Origin: Ecytonucleospora hepatopenaei
Lineage: Eukaryota; Microsporidia; Enterocytozoonidae
Assembly (NCBI GenBank): GCA_026692725.1
Contig: JAPMUG010000012.1
Coordinates: 23,739 to 87,738 of the forward strand
Length of the DNA stretch: 64,000 nucleotides
Reading direction: 5' to 3'
Each line of letters opens with the position of its first letter. Position 1 is the first letter of the stretch. Below are positions 1-9,278 of this stretch, one piece after another. The notes under the pieces were generated by a model. That model was not told where the DNA came from. It saw only the letters and a list, made by a program, of their open reading frames with translations, and ran no database searches. The position numbers and the translations under genes are program-made.

Positions 1-39
1 TGTTATAACAAAAAACTTTGTATTTTTTATTTTTCCTTT

Positions 40-459
40 TTAATGAATGTAACCGCTTGTTTGAATGGAAGAAATGGCGGTGATATCAAAAATATCATTT
101 ATAAAAATTGGATTTACAGGCATCCTTAAATTTAAATATGGCATCAACTCATTTTTGAGATTTAAGTAAAATTCAGACGTCCATGCTTCCAAACCAAGTG
201 TAAAGTCATAAAGAGATGGAGTTTCTCCCCTTTCAAAAAAATCAATAAAATTTCGTTTAAAAGATATTCCTTTTTTGTAATAATTGTGTTCGTTTATACG
301 AGTTATAAGAGAAAGGTTTATATTTTTATTTACCTCATTACTAAATAAGACTTTCATTTTATCAAAGTATTTATCTTCTTTACTTTTTAATGTAATATTT
401 TGATCACTGACAATTGCTGTCCTTAATAATGAAAATAAAGCACTAAAAATAAATGTCAT
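40..459 (-). CDS. Putative secreted protein, unknown
   Basis: This gene encodes 139 residues that I do not recognise. It begins with a hydrophobic stretch (MTFIFSALFSLLRTAIVS) that reads as a signal peptide, followed by a polar Asn/Lys/Phe-rich body with no cysteine. The ATG is preceded by a G-run (TTAGGGGTTAATG), possibly the GGG counterpart of the CCC start signal used by most genes here. The region around LEAWTSEFYLNLKNEL resembles QLWQKELKKFITTKV in the next gene in the placing of the Trp, acidic and Leu residues, so the two could be diverged members of one secreted family. That relation is weak and inferred by eye. Confidence 0.5.
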   Translation of the reverse strand: MTFIFSALFSLLRTAIVSDQNITLKSKEDKYFDKMKVLFSNEVNKNINLSLITRINEHNYYKKGISFKRNFIDFFERGETPSLYDFTLGLEAWTSEFYLNLKNELMPYLNLRMPVNPIFINDIFDITAISSIQTSGYIH

Positions 460-646
460 TAACCCCTAACAATAAAATTATTTTATTTATGTTTAAATTT
501 TAAGGTTAATTGATTTTATGCTTATTTTTATTTAAAAATATTTTAACATTATTCATTTTAGTTACACATATTTTTCAGTGTTTTTGCGTTTTTAAATCTT
601 TCTCTAATATATTCTTTATAATTTTTTAAAAAATTCTTGTCAATTT

Positions 647-1572
647 CTACTGTTTTATAAACATATTTAGTATAGAATTTTTTATTTGTGTATAATCCAA
701 TACGTAATTTTTAAAAGATGCAAAACTTAACCATTGTAAATAAATCAAATTAATTTCATTTACCTGTTCTTGGTATTTTTCAAAAGGAATAAAATTTAAA
801 ATTCCAATTTTTTCTATTTTTCTGCTATAAAAAGGTTCTAACGTTAAAAAACGATTGTATGTTTGAAAATCAATGGTAAATGCAATCTTCAAAACATCAA
901 AGTTTTTATCAAATATTTCATCATATTCTTTTATAAGCATCAATCCTTCTAAACATAAAATTACAAATTTATGCAATATAAAATCCAAGTAAATCAGTTG
1001 TTTTGCCCTTTTATTATCAAAGATAACAATGTTTTTTAAATTATATTCATGTACTTTATGTACTAATAAAATTATTTCTTCTATATATCTTATGGTATTA
1101 TAAAAATAAAATTCTAAAAAATCTTTTGATAAGTCTGTCTGTGCTTTTCTGCTTTTTTTAAAAACCAATGCTCTTTTGAACTATTCTCGACAAATTCTTT
1201 TACACTTATTTGTTTGTCTAAACGAAAATTAATACTGGTAACTTTAGTCGTTATAAATTTTTTTAGTTCTTTTTGCCACAGTTGTATGCTTTTACAGTAG
1301 TTTTCTGCATTCATAAGCTTAAATTTCGCAAAAATATTATAAAAACCTTGTTTATTACAGTTTGAAGATTTTGAAACTTTATAACTTATAATAAAATACT
1401 TAAAAGAAGATTTGACCCTATTAAAATCTTTCTTTTCAAACATTTGTTCTGACAATTTAAAGAATTCTAAGTTTGTTAGTTTTAAAGGCACATTACTTTG
1501 TATGTTAAAAAGAGTACAACCTGCCTTAACCTCACTGCAAAACAAATTTATAAAATATAAAAATACACCCAT
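647..1572 (-). CDS. Putative secreted protein, split by a -1 frameshift
   Basis: The ATG at 1572 opens a frame with a signal peptide (MGVFLYFINLFCSEVKAGC) and sits behind a CCCTGATTTT start signal. That frame stops at 1114. A second frame continues to 647 and overlaps the first, but its first ATG is about 77 codons in, so it is unlikely to be an independent gene. The two frames join by a -1 shift at TTTTTAAAAAAAGC, where the zero frame reads A AAA AAA G, a classic slippery heptamer. The joined product would be roughly 300 residues. Options are a homopolymer miscount in the assembly (8 A expected), a real broken gene, or programmed slippage. No domain is recognised. Confidence 0.5.
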
Positions 1573-1615
1573 TAATAAAAAAATCAGGGAAAATAAAAAA
1601 TTATTTAATTAGAAA

Positions 1616-4600
1616 TCAAATTTTATAATGCACAATTTCACTTTTGTCATGTATTTTATACACACCAACCATTGTTTTAGCCATTTCAAACATATCATTT
1701 CTCAGTGAAATCACTATAAACTGTGCATTTATCCTTTGAATATATTGACTAATCAATGAAACATTCTTAAAATCTAATGCTGCATCAATTTCATCCATTA
1801 CGTAAAAAGATGATGGATTGTACGAATGCAGTGCAAAAATTAAAGAAAGAGACGAGAGTGTTTTTTCGCCTCCTGATAAATTTACAATGGATTTCCACGT
1901 TTTCTTTAGAACGTTCAAAATTACACCCTCTCCAAACACATCCAGTTGATTTACCAAATCAATTTCAGCACTCCCTGTGATTGTTAAGCTACTAAAAATT
2001 CTTTTTAAATGTGTGTTTATTGTGTCAAGTGCTGAAATAAAAATGTGTTGTCTTTCGTTTTTTAAGTCACAAAGTTCTTTTTTATGCTTTTTAATTTGAT
2101 CATTAAGATAGTTTATTTCATTTCTTTTATTGTCATAGGTGGCTTTAATTGACACAAATGCATCTACCAGTTCTATAATGTTACTTTCGGAAAAATCTTC
2201 TAAATCATGACTAACTTCAGAAACAATTAAATTATTTTCAATTTCTATATTTTTCATTTCATTTTCAATTCTTGTAAGATACTTTTCAAAAACCATTTCC
2301 TTTGCTTCCAATGAAGAAATCTCTTTTTTATAATCAAAAATTAAATTTTCCAAACTTTTTATTTTTTCATTACAAGTTGAAATTTCTGTTTTATTTTTCA
2401 CTTCTTTTTTAATTAAATTTTCAATTTTTATTGTGTTTTTATTGTATTCCTTAATTTTTTCATTGTACTTTTCTTTTAAATCATTGCATAAAATATTATA
2501 TTCTGTGTATTTTGATAAGATTTCTTGTTTTTTAACATCCATCTGATTTTTAGTTGATAATACTTTTTTTAATTCTTCTTTGTGTTTTTTCTTATTATCT
2601 AAAATATTTTCCATATAAAACAAAATTTCATTTTTTTCTGAATTTAAATGCTTAATGGCAGTTCTAATAGAATTAATATCCTTATTTAATTCTTCAAGGT
2701 TGTTGTTTTGTGTGAGATTTTCAATCATATGTCTATATCTTTCAATATCATTTTGCAAACTTTTAAAATGTTTATGATCTTCAAAATTTTCTTCTTCATT
2801 AGGAAGATTTTTTATCATATTTTTGTAAACAGATTCTTTGTCAATAAGTTCTTTATAAATTTCTATTTTTTTACTCAACTCCTCATTTTCATTATTGTAT
2901 ATTTTTAACATATTTAAATTTTCTTCATATTCCTTTTTAACCTTAATAAAATGTTTTCCATTATTTTTGCCCAATAGAAAATTAAAGTTATTTCCTAAAT
3001 TACTCATAATTCCAGACTTATCTAATAAAACCCCTTGTTTTGTGACAACTCTTTTTCTAGTGCCTGAATTGTACGCTAGCTGCCTTCCTTCTGTTAAATT
3101 TTCGGTTATAAACGTATTATAATCAAATAAACTCAATATTTTGCTATATTTTTTATATTCCCCTTTGATTTTAACACAATCAATAACTTTTTTACAATTA
3201 TTATAATTTATACCTGAACCATTTTTAGCCACAATTTTGTCTAAAATCACAAATGTTGTACGAGGCAAATTTTTTTGATTTATAATCTTTATCATTTCTT
3301 CTGCATCCTTAGTAGTTTCAACAATAATACTACATAAATGTGAAGTACTTGCACAAACAGCCTTTTCATACCCTTCTTCAATCTCTAACATGTTGTAAAA
3401 AACATCAACAAAACCATCCATATGCATAAAATTGTCTTTAAAATCTTTTTTGTTGTTATTTAACGCTGTTTCTTCTTCTTTTTTATAAAAAGAAAACTCA
3501 TTTATTTTTTGTCTAAGTTCAAAAATATTTTTTTCTAAAATTTTCTTTTTATTCTGTAAACTTAAAAATTCCTCTTCTAAACCTTCTTTCTTTAAATTAT
3601 TTGCTTTATAAAGCGCATTTATTTCAATTTTATATTTTTCTAAGATACTTTTTGTTTCAACATAATTTTTATATTTCTCATCCTTTTTATTAAGATCAAA
3701 AATTATTTTTTCATATTTTTCTATTTCCTGATAAACTTCTTTGTTTTTTTCTTTAAAAACTTCTATTTTTCTGTATAATGCATTTATTTTATCTTGCTTT
3801 TCATTGCAAAGGTCAACAAGATCTTCCTTTGATTTTTCTTCAAGGTGTAAATATTTGTCTTTTTCTTCTCTAGTACGAAGTTGTAGCTTTTCGCATTTTC
3901 TATTTACAACCTCATAATCAATTTCAATGTCTTCTTTTTCTTTTTGTAATTTCAAAAAAAGATCTTCAGTTTCAGTCAACTCTGTTGGTTTATGTGGCTT
4001 TTTAACATTTTTTGATAAATTTTCTTTTTCTGCAACAATCTGATTTTGTTCTTCTTTTAACTGCACTAGTCTATCATTTTCTTTTGTTAACTTACTATTT
4101 GCATTAGATTGTTCTTTATTTAAAACCTTAATTTTTTTGTTTATCTCATTTTTTTTCTCCTCCATGCTTTTATGAAAAGACATAAATTTACGCAGCATAT
4201 TTTTAAATGTATTTTCTTCTAAAGTAAAATCATCTTCTTTTATAAAAAATTCTTTTTCTAACATTTTTAATTTTTCTGTTTGAGTTTCAATCAATTCCTT
4301 TAATTCTAAAGTACCAATGCAGCTTTCAAGGTATTCCAAAAGCTGTAAAGAATCCATTAGAGAAATAGATTCAATTTCACCTTGTAAAATTAAAAATCTA
4401 TTCGTGTTTAAATTATGCCTCTTTAAAATATTTAAATATTCTGAATGTGTAATATTTTTGTTATCTATAAAATATTTACTACTGCTGTTTTTTTCATTTA
4501 GAAAACTAAAACTTCTTTTTAGAAAGAGTGCTTCGTGTTTATTTGAAATGTTCTGTGTTTCTTCATTTTGTATTTCAAACTTTATTTCCACGTACATTTC

Positions 4601-4813
4601 ACTTTCACCTTTGTAAACCAAGTCTTTCAAAGCGCTATGTCTCATTTTCTTAGCATTATATCCCAAAACAAATAAAATCGCATCTATTACATTTGATTTT
4701 CCACAACCATTAGGACCAACAATTGCAGTAAATTTACGGTCAAAAGGTCCTATCAAATGCAAATCTTTGTAACTCTTAAAGTTAAATGTTTTTATACTGT
4801 GTAAAAATAACAT
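1616..4813 (-). CDS. SMC4: Condensin ATPase subunit SMC4
   Basis: SMC4 pairs with SMC2 in condensin and compacts chromosomes in mitosis. The N-terminus carries the SMC4-type sequence FNFKSYKDLHLIGPF followed by Walker A GPNGCGKS near residue 35. A long coiled coil brackets a hinge at about residues 460-620. The C-terminal head has signature NLSGGEKTLSSLSL near residue 980 and Walker B FYVMDEIDAALD. The match to SMC4 rather than SMC1-3 rests on the N-terminal block (IGPF, then VIDAILFVLG and KKMRHS). At 1065 residues it is shorter than the 1300-1400 usual in yeast and animals, with the loss in the coils. A TACCCTTTAAAA signal lies about 25 bp before the ATG. Confidence 0.9.
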   Translation of the reverse strand: MLFLHSIKTFNFKSYKDLHLIGPFDRKFTAIVGPNGCGKSNVIDAILFVLGYNAKKMRHSALKDLVYKGESEMYVEIKFEIQNEETQNISNKHEALFLKRSFSFLNEKNSSSKYFIDNKNITHSEYLNILKRHNLNTNRFLILQGEIESISLMDSLQLLEYLESCIGTLELKELIETQTEKLKMLEKEFFIKEDDFTLEENTFKNMLRKFMSFHKSMEEKKNEINKKIKVLNKEQSNANSKLTKENDRLVQLKEEQNQIVAEKENLSKNVKKPHKPTELTETEDLFLKLQKEKEDIEIDYEVVNRKCEKLQLRTREEKDKYLHLEEKSKEDLVDLCNEKQDKINALYRKIEVFKEKNKEVYQEIEKYEKIIFDLNKKDEKYKNYVETKSILEKYKIEINALYKANNLKKEGLEEEFLSLQNKKKILEKNIFELRQKINEFSFYKKEEETALNNNKKDFKDNFMHMDGFVDVFYNMLEIEEGYEKAVCASTSHLCSIIVETTKDAEEMIKIINQKNLPRTTFVILDKIVAKNGSGINYNNCKKVIDCVKIKGEYKKYSKILSLFDYNTFITENLTEGRQLAYNSGTRKRVVTKQGVLLDKSGIMSNLGNNFNFLLGKNNGKHFIKVKKEYEENLNMLKIYNNENEELSKKIEIYKELIDKESVYKNMIKNLPNEEENFEDHKHFKSLQNDIERYRHMIENLTQNNNLEELNKDINSIRTAIKHLNSEKNEILFYMENILDNKKKHKEELKKVLSTKNQMDVKKQEILSKYTEYNILCNDLKEKYNEKIKEYNKNTIKIENLIKKEVKNKTEISTCNEKIKSLENLIFDYKKEISSLEAKEMVFEKYLTRIENEMKNIEIENNLIVSEVSHDLEDFSESNIIELVDAFVSIKATYDNKRNEINYLNDQIKKHKKELCDLKNERQHIFISALDTINTHLKRIFSSLTITGSAEIDLVNQLDVFGEGVILNVLKKTWKSIVNLSGGEKTLSSLSLIFALHSYNPSSFYVMDEIDAALDFKNVSLISQYIQRINAQFIVISLRNDMFEMAKTMVGVYKIHDKSEIVHYKI

Positions 4814-5008
4814 TAAAATGTATGTTTTAAAGGGTATTTTTGAATAAAAAGAAAACTTTTGAATTAAATATATTCTGTCAAAGCAATTAACTATAGGTTA
4901 ATTGTTATTAATTAATGATTATTGTTTGAATATTTTATTAAGATTTTATTTATTTTTGTTAAAATAACAAAAAAACACCTTAAATATTTTTAAAAAATTT
5001 ACCCTTGT

Positions 5009-5411
5009 AATGACAGCTGGAAGCCTCTGTTAGGAGATTTTTACAAATTTTTCTTAGGAAGGTCTGAGACGGAGCGCTGCGTGCTATCGAGGAAACTCCT
5101 TAGAAGCCATCGTAATGATATGCATTTAATGATGTAGTCGCCTGTAATAGAAAACAGCAAGTCGGTAGACCTCTTCCATAGTACTCCAGGATTTCATGAT
5201 GATTTCTTCTAGGAATCTAAGCTATGCCTGTTGAAGCATTTGAGAAGATGACAAGTCTTTCATTTATTTTTGCCTGTTGAAATTCAGCAGGAACACAAAA
5301 ATTTATGCGAGGTGCGTTTGCATGGAAAGGGGCGATGATCCACTTAAAGCAGTTTAATACAGGGGGTTCCAGTTGGAATAACAAAATTCAGACTACTCTT
5401 CAGCAGTCATT
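5009..5411 (+). ncRNA. RPR1: RNase P RNA
   Basis: This 0.4-kb segment has no ORF and is visibly richer in G+C than its surroundings. It contains the two most conserved blocks of eukaryotic nuclear RNase P RNA: GGAAGGTCTGAGAC (5057-5070, CR-I) and AATTCAGACTACTCT (5385-5399, CR-V), both nearly identical to the human RNA. GTCTGA (5062-5067) pairs with TCAGAC (5388-5393) to form the universal P4 helix. The ends also pair: AATGAC-A-GCTG (from 5009) with CAGC-A-GTCATT (ending 5411) forms P1. The RNA is the catalytic core of the enzyme that trims tRNA 5' leaders. TTTACCC lies just upstream at about 4999-5004 and a T5 run follows. End positions are good to a few bases. Confidence 0.88.
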
Positions 5412-5415
5412 ACCA

Positions 5416-5420
5416 TTTTT
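5416..5420 (+). terminator. Pol III terminator of RNase P RNA
   Basis: A TTTTT run begins five bases after the P1 helix of the RNase P RNA and fits an RNA polymerase III terminator. It also lies 11 bp from the end of the convergent Sof1 gene. Confidence 0.6.
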
Positions 5421-5430
5421 ATTAAATAAT

Positions 5431-6780
5431 TTATTTGTTTTTATTTTGTGTGTTTTTCCTATCATTTAATTGTTTAACCTTATTTTTTATATCTTTAGAC
5501 ATGTGTCTGTGGTTTTTTATCCGTTCGATTTCACTAAACCCACTGAATTTTTCTTGCAGGGCTTTCATTTCGGCAAGGTGCTTTTTTTCCTGTCCACTTG
5601 CCTTGATTTTTTGCAGCGCATCCGCTTTCCACACGCGAATATTTCCATCGTCCGATCCACTTACTATGTAATTACCACATGCACTATACTTTACACTATT
5701 TACTATTCCCATTCTCTTGTTAAAATACATGTCTTTATACGCTATTTTATCATCCTGCATGCTAAAAGTGTAAATAAGACCGTCTGTTGTTCCACATGCA
5801 ATTTTGTTATTTTTTAAACTATCCTTTGCTTCCAGTGAACATGAAATACTTCTTACACCTGCCACTGTTTCGAACACTCTTATTGGTTTTTCCATATTTC
5901 GGTTATCATACGCAATAAAACCGCCTTCTGTGCCTAAATAAACATTTTTGCCTTTAACATCCATGCAATTTATAGATGAATTGATTACATTATTTTTTAA
6001 CTTAGAATTTCCAATTTCTACGTCATAAACCATTTCATCTGCTCTGCTATCAACCATAAAAGTTTTGTTAAATGAAGACCCATGAAAAAGATAATTCATA
6101 TTTTTGTTTATAGCAATATTTTGTAGACCATCTGATTTTGTTCTTTCATAACTAAATGTTTCTTTAAGACAGTCATAAAGTCTAATCTCGTTTGAAGTGG
6201 CTACTAGCAAATTATTTTTGTGATAATTTATGTCGAGGACATTATTGCGATTGTTGACAATACCATCATAAGTAAAATTTGTAATTTTTTTATTTGTCCA
6301 TCTGTTGCATTTTGTAAATTCATATTTAAAATTATATACTTCCTGTACATAATTATTTTTCAAGCTATTGCTTTCTTCTATTTTATAATTTTTTATAAAA
6401 ATATCTCTGTTTATGCAAACAAAAATATTTTTATCACAAATTCCAACTTTGTTTACGTTTCCTTCAATCTCAAATTTTTCCAATACTTTTTTATTCAGTA
6501 AGTCCCATATCAACACCTCATTAGAATAGCAAGAACTCACAAAAAAATTTTTATAATTTTCCATGCTACAAATTCCTTCATTATGTAAATTATAAACATC
6601 AACCAGTGGTTTGCTGTTCATTTTATCTAATTTAGTAGCATTAAGTGCTTTTACATATTCTTTTTCTAGTCTACATTCATTGTATCTGTCTTCTTCTCTA
6701 TATTCTCTTTCGTTTAAATCGTTTTTACAGTCTTTCCTTCTTACATTTCTGCTGTGATAATTACAATTTATTTTTGGCAT
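5431..6780 (-). CDS. SOF1: U3 processome WD40 protein Sof1/DCAF13
   Basis: Sof1 belongs to the small-subunit processome that handles 18S rRNA maturation in the nucleolus. The diagnostic N-terminal block EYVKALNATKLDKMNSKPLV (near residues 60-80) matches the EY.RALNATKLER.FAKPF stretch of DCAF13/Sof1. A WD40 propeller follows, clearest at VLIWDLLNKK and VSGSDDGNIRVWKA. The C-terminus has the family-specific SOF1 tail (EIERIKNHRHMSKDIK, compared with EIKRIARHRHLPKSI). Length is 449 residues, close to the usual size. The gene converges on the RNase P RNA with almost no spacer. Confidence 0.88.
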   Translation of the reverse strand: MPKINCNYHSRNVRRKDCKNDLNEREYREEDRYNECRLEKEYVKALNATKLDKMNSKPLVDVYNLHNEGICSMENYKNFFVSSCYSNEVLIWDLLNKKVLEKFEIEGNVNKVGICDKNIFVCINRDIFIKNYKIEESNSLKNNYVQEVYNFKYEFTKCNRWTNKKITNFTYDGIVNNRNNVLDINYHKNNLLVATSNEIRLYDCLKETFSYERTKSDGLQNIAINKNMNYLFHGSSFNKTFMVDSRADEMVYDVEIGNSKLKNNVINSSINCMDVKGKNVYLGTEGGFIAYDNRNMEKPIRVFETVAGVRSISCSLEAKDSLKNNKIACGTTDGLIYTFSMQDDKIAYKDMYFNKRMGIVNSVKYSACGNYIVSGSDDGNIRVWKADALQKIKASGQEKKHLAEMKALQEKFSGFSEIERIKNHRHMSKDIKNKVKQLNDRKNTQNKNK

Positions 6781-6937
6781 GTTTTTAAAAGTAAATTGTC
6801 TATAAAAATGTTCAAACTATATACTAAATTATGTGACAAAATATATAATAAACTATATTATTGTGTAAATCTAACTTAAAATAAAATTATAATAAAAACA
6901 ATTTTTATATATTGGGAAAAATGGGTTAAAAATATTT

Positions 6938-7597
6938 TTATTTAGTAATTTTATACATGTTTTTCATTTTTGAAAAATATGCCTTTCCTTCCTTTATATT
7001 TATACAAATGTATTTATCTGCAGTTTGTTTAGTCATGTTATATGTCCTTCCTCTTACTGTTATTTTGTTTACTATAGAAGAACCATTATCATTAAACTCA
7101 TATTCTGCAAATGGTTCACACTCACCTGCTATCATAATAAAATCATCCTGATTGCTTTTGACTAAATCATATTCTTCCACAATTTCCTCTTCTGGATCAT
7201 TTTCCTGCTTTTCATCGACCAATTTAAAAGACTGTCCTAAAAAAGTACTAAAGTTAAAAATGTGTTTTAACCTATCAGCCTGTGAATACCTTAAAAAAAC
7301 TTCTGATCTTTCATTTTGTTTTGCGTAATATTCTTTATCAATAATCTCCTCCTTCTTAAAAATATTTTTGTTTTCATCTATTTTCTCCTCCTCTAAATTG
7401 TTGAGTTCTTCTAAAATATTTATAAAATCAAGAGGATCCTGGTAAATACACTTAAAATCATCATCAAGAGCATCGCACTGGCTTGTAAACTCAAATGGTT
7501 CTTTTAGTTCTATATCCATTAAAAAAGGTCCTGGTAAATCTACCGGAGGCAGACTGTTAAATTTTATGTCTTTATTTTTGTCATTTTTTTCTTCCAT
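6938..7597 (-). CDS. Unknown acidic protein
   Basis: The 219-residue product is acidic and mostly polar, with a Pro-rich N-terminal motif (SLPPVDLPGPFLMDIE) and Glu/Asp clusters near residues 65-80 and 130-145. The C-terminal third looks globular (NKITVRGRTYNMTKQ). No signal peptide or membrane segment is visible. The arrangement of a short Leu-Pro-Pro motif followed by a Pro-Phe-rich stretch faintly recalls transcription elongation factor Paf1, but I cannot support that call. It is divergent from the SUMO gene with only 23 bp between start codons, so the two probably share a promoter. Confidence 0.6.
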   Translation of the reverse strand: MEEKNDKNKDIKFNSLPPVDLPGPFLMDIELKEPFEFTSQCDALDDDFKCIYQDPLDFINILEELNNLEEEKIDENKNIFKKEEIIDKEYYAKQNERSEVFLRYSQADRLKHIFNFSTFLGQSFKLVDEKQENDPEEEIVEEYDLVKSNQDDFIMIAGECEPFAEYEFNDNGSSIVNKITVRGRTYNMTKQTADKYICINIKEGKAYFSKMKNMYKITK

Positions 7598-7620
7598 TTC
7601 TGCGGTATAAAAATTTTAAA

Positions 7621-7953
7621 ATGTTTTATCCCATGCTTTCCAACAACGATGACAATAGCAATTTAATTGATGATATCAAGTCAAATAACACCCAGAATAA
7701 TGATAATGAACACATTTACATAAATATAAAAAACAGCAATGGAAACATAGTAAAAATTAGAGCAAAAAGGAAATATAAAGTAGGAAAAATACTTAGTGGA
7801 TATTGTGACGTAAAGAAGGTCAATCCAAGTGAGTATCGATTAATTCACGATGGAGAGTTTTTAGCAGAAAATCAGACTTTAGAAAATTACAACATAAAGG
7901 ATCAGGATATCCTAACAATTGTAACCCAGCAAACAGGAGGATGTCATAAATAA
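7621..7953 (+). CDS. SMT3: SUMO (Smt3)
   Basis: This is the small ubiquitin-like modifier attached to lysines of nuclear proteins. After a 30-residue flexible Asn/Asp-rich arm, the beta-grasp fold runs from HIYINIKNSNGNIVKIRAKR to the end, with the SUMO-typical RLIHDGEFLAENQTLENYNI and DILTIVTQQTGG. The chain ends GG-CHK, so three residues must be removed by a Ulp-type protease to expose the diglycine. Length is 110 residues. The second Met (7633) lies directly after CCC and is an alternative start that would shorten the arm by four residues. A HEI10/Zip3-like RING protein, possibly a SUMO ligase, lies at 57.3 kb. Confidence 0.93.
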   Translation: MFYPMLSNNDDNSNLIDDIKSNNTQNNDNEHIYINIKNSNGNIVKIRAKRKYKVGKILSGYCDVKKVNPSEYRLIHDGEFLAENQTLENYNIKDQDILTIVTQQTGGCHK

Positions 7954-7988
7954 AAATAAATTTTAGTTATCCCTATTTTTTGTTTTTA

Positions 7989-9143
7989 ATGCCTAATGAT
8001 TTTGTTATAGAGCCTATAACCGTGGCAAATAAAAATGTAACATCATTTTATGATAAAAAGGATGTTTCTTTCTTGGTTAATGAAAAATATAAATTTACAA
8101 AATATTTCAATGAGAAAACAGACAAAATGGCCATGTGTTTTTTTACTGAGGAAAAAATGGTGTTTGTTGAGCATGAAATTCAATTTTCAAGTACGATGAC
8201 TGAAAAAGAAGAGGTAGAATTTTACACAAAAAATAATCATACGGTTACTGAAATTGATTTTTCATTTTCCATTGATCATCTTTTCTTTAGAAAGGTAGAA
8301 AGTATTTTGTCAAAAAAATTTAAAAATTTAAAAGGATATTTCATTCAGATAATCATAAAGGACACAAATGAAAGAAATATAATTGCATCACTAATAGATA
8401 TATTTATTAATATATTGAATTGTAAGGGAATACAAATATTAACATATGGTTTTTTAGTTGCTATGAAATTAAGAGAGCCTACGTTAGCATTAAAAATAAA
8501 ATACACTAAAAACAATATGAATAAAAAAGACAGTAATCTTTCAATAACCGATGATAATAATACTTTAATATCTGATAATCTTAATTATGTATTTGTAGAT
8601 GATTATACAATTTTAGAAAGTATTGAAATACCCAGAAAAGAAAAATCCTTAAACACAATTTTTAAACATGAAATAAATTATGATATAGCAGATGAAATTA
8701 ACAAACTTAAAAGTATAAATTATGAAAATACATTTACATGCCGTTTATGTGATTTTTATGAGAAGGAAGAAGAGAAAATTATTAAACATATTGAAAAAGA
8801 ACATAAAATAGAAGAAACAACTGTAAAAGAGAATGTAGTTGAGTTAAAAGACAGATATGATTTTATACAGTTAACAAATTATTTATATTGCAATAAAAAG
8901 AAAATACATGAAAAATGTTTTGAAATAGAAATATGTGAAAATGATTTTGAAAGAAGTAAAAATGTAAATGAGAAATTATCTGGAGATACAAATAAGACTA
9001 TGGCCTTAAATGTTGGTGATTTGATTTATGAAGCATTTACACTTAGGGATTTGGAAATAAGCAAGGAATTGTGGATTGCAGATAAGGAGTGGGAAATTGG
9101 TAGGATAAGACTGTTAAAAGAAAAGGTTTTGTTTTATATATAA
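7989..9143 (+). CDS. Unknown protein with C2H2-type finger
   Basis: The first ATG (7989) follows CCCTATTTTTTGTTTTTA, giving 384 residues. Around residues 235-275 there is one C2H2-like finger, CRLCDFYEKEEEKIIKHIEKEH. The segment from about residue 90 to 160 (IDHLFFRKVESILSKKFKN, then IQIIIKDTNERNIIAS) has the residue rhythm of the RNase PH fold of exosome ring subunits. It could therefore be a very diverged Rrp43/Mtr3-type protein with an added C-terminal domain. This is inference only, and I see no catalytic residues. No signal peptide or membrane span is apparent. Confidence 0.55.
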   Translation: MPNDFVIEPITVANKNVTSFYDKKDVSFLVNEKYKFTKYFNEKTDKMAMCFFTEEKMVFVEHEIQFSSTMTEKEEVEFYTKNNHTVTEIDFSFSIDHLFFRKVESILSKKFKNLKGYFIQIIIKDTNERNIIASLIDIFINILNCKGIQILTYGFLVAMKLREPTLALKIKYTKNNMNKKDSNLSITDDNNTLISDNLNYVFVDDYTILESIEIPRKEKSLNTIFKHEINYDIADEINKLKSINYENTFTCRLCDFYEKEEEKIIKHIEKEHKIEETTVKENVVELKDRYDFIQLTNYLYCNKKKIHEKCFEIEICENDFERSKNVNEKLSGDTNKTMALNVGDLIYEAFTLRDLEISKELWIADKEWEIGRIRLLKEKVLFYI

Positions 9144-9278
9144 AATCATTAGCATTTAATTCTTTAAATATTTTTGTTGTTTTTAATATTTTTGTTATTT
9201 TAAAAAGCACCCTTATTTTATATTTTCAAATAGCTTAACAAACATTAAAAAACATTAACGAAATTTATAAATATTTTT

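Noticed and set aside
463..475. TTAGGGG as a telomere remnant
   Set aside because: A single copy directly before a start codon; more likely a start-signal variant, with no tandem array.
647..1168. Independent 173-residue gene
   Set aside because: No ATG near its start (it would need TTG) and it overlaps the preceding frame; treated as the second part of a frameshifted gene.
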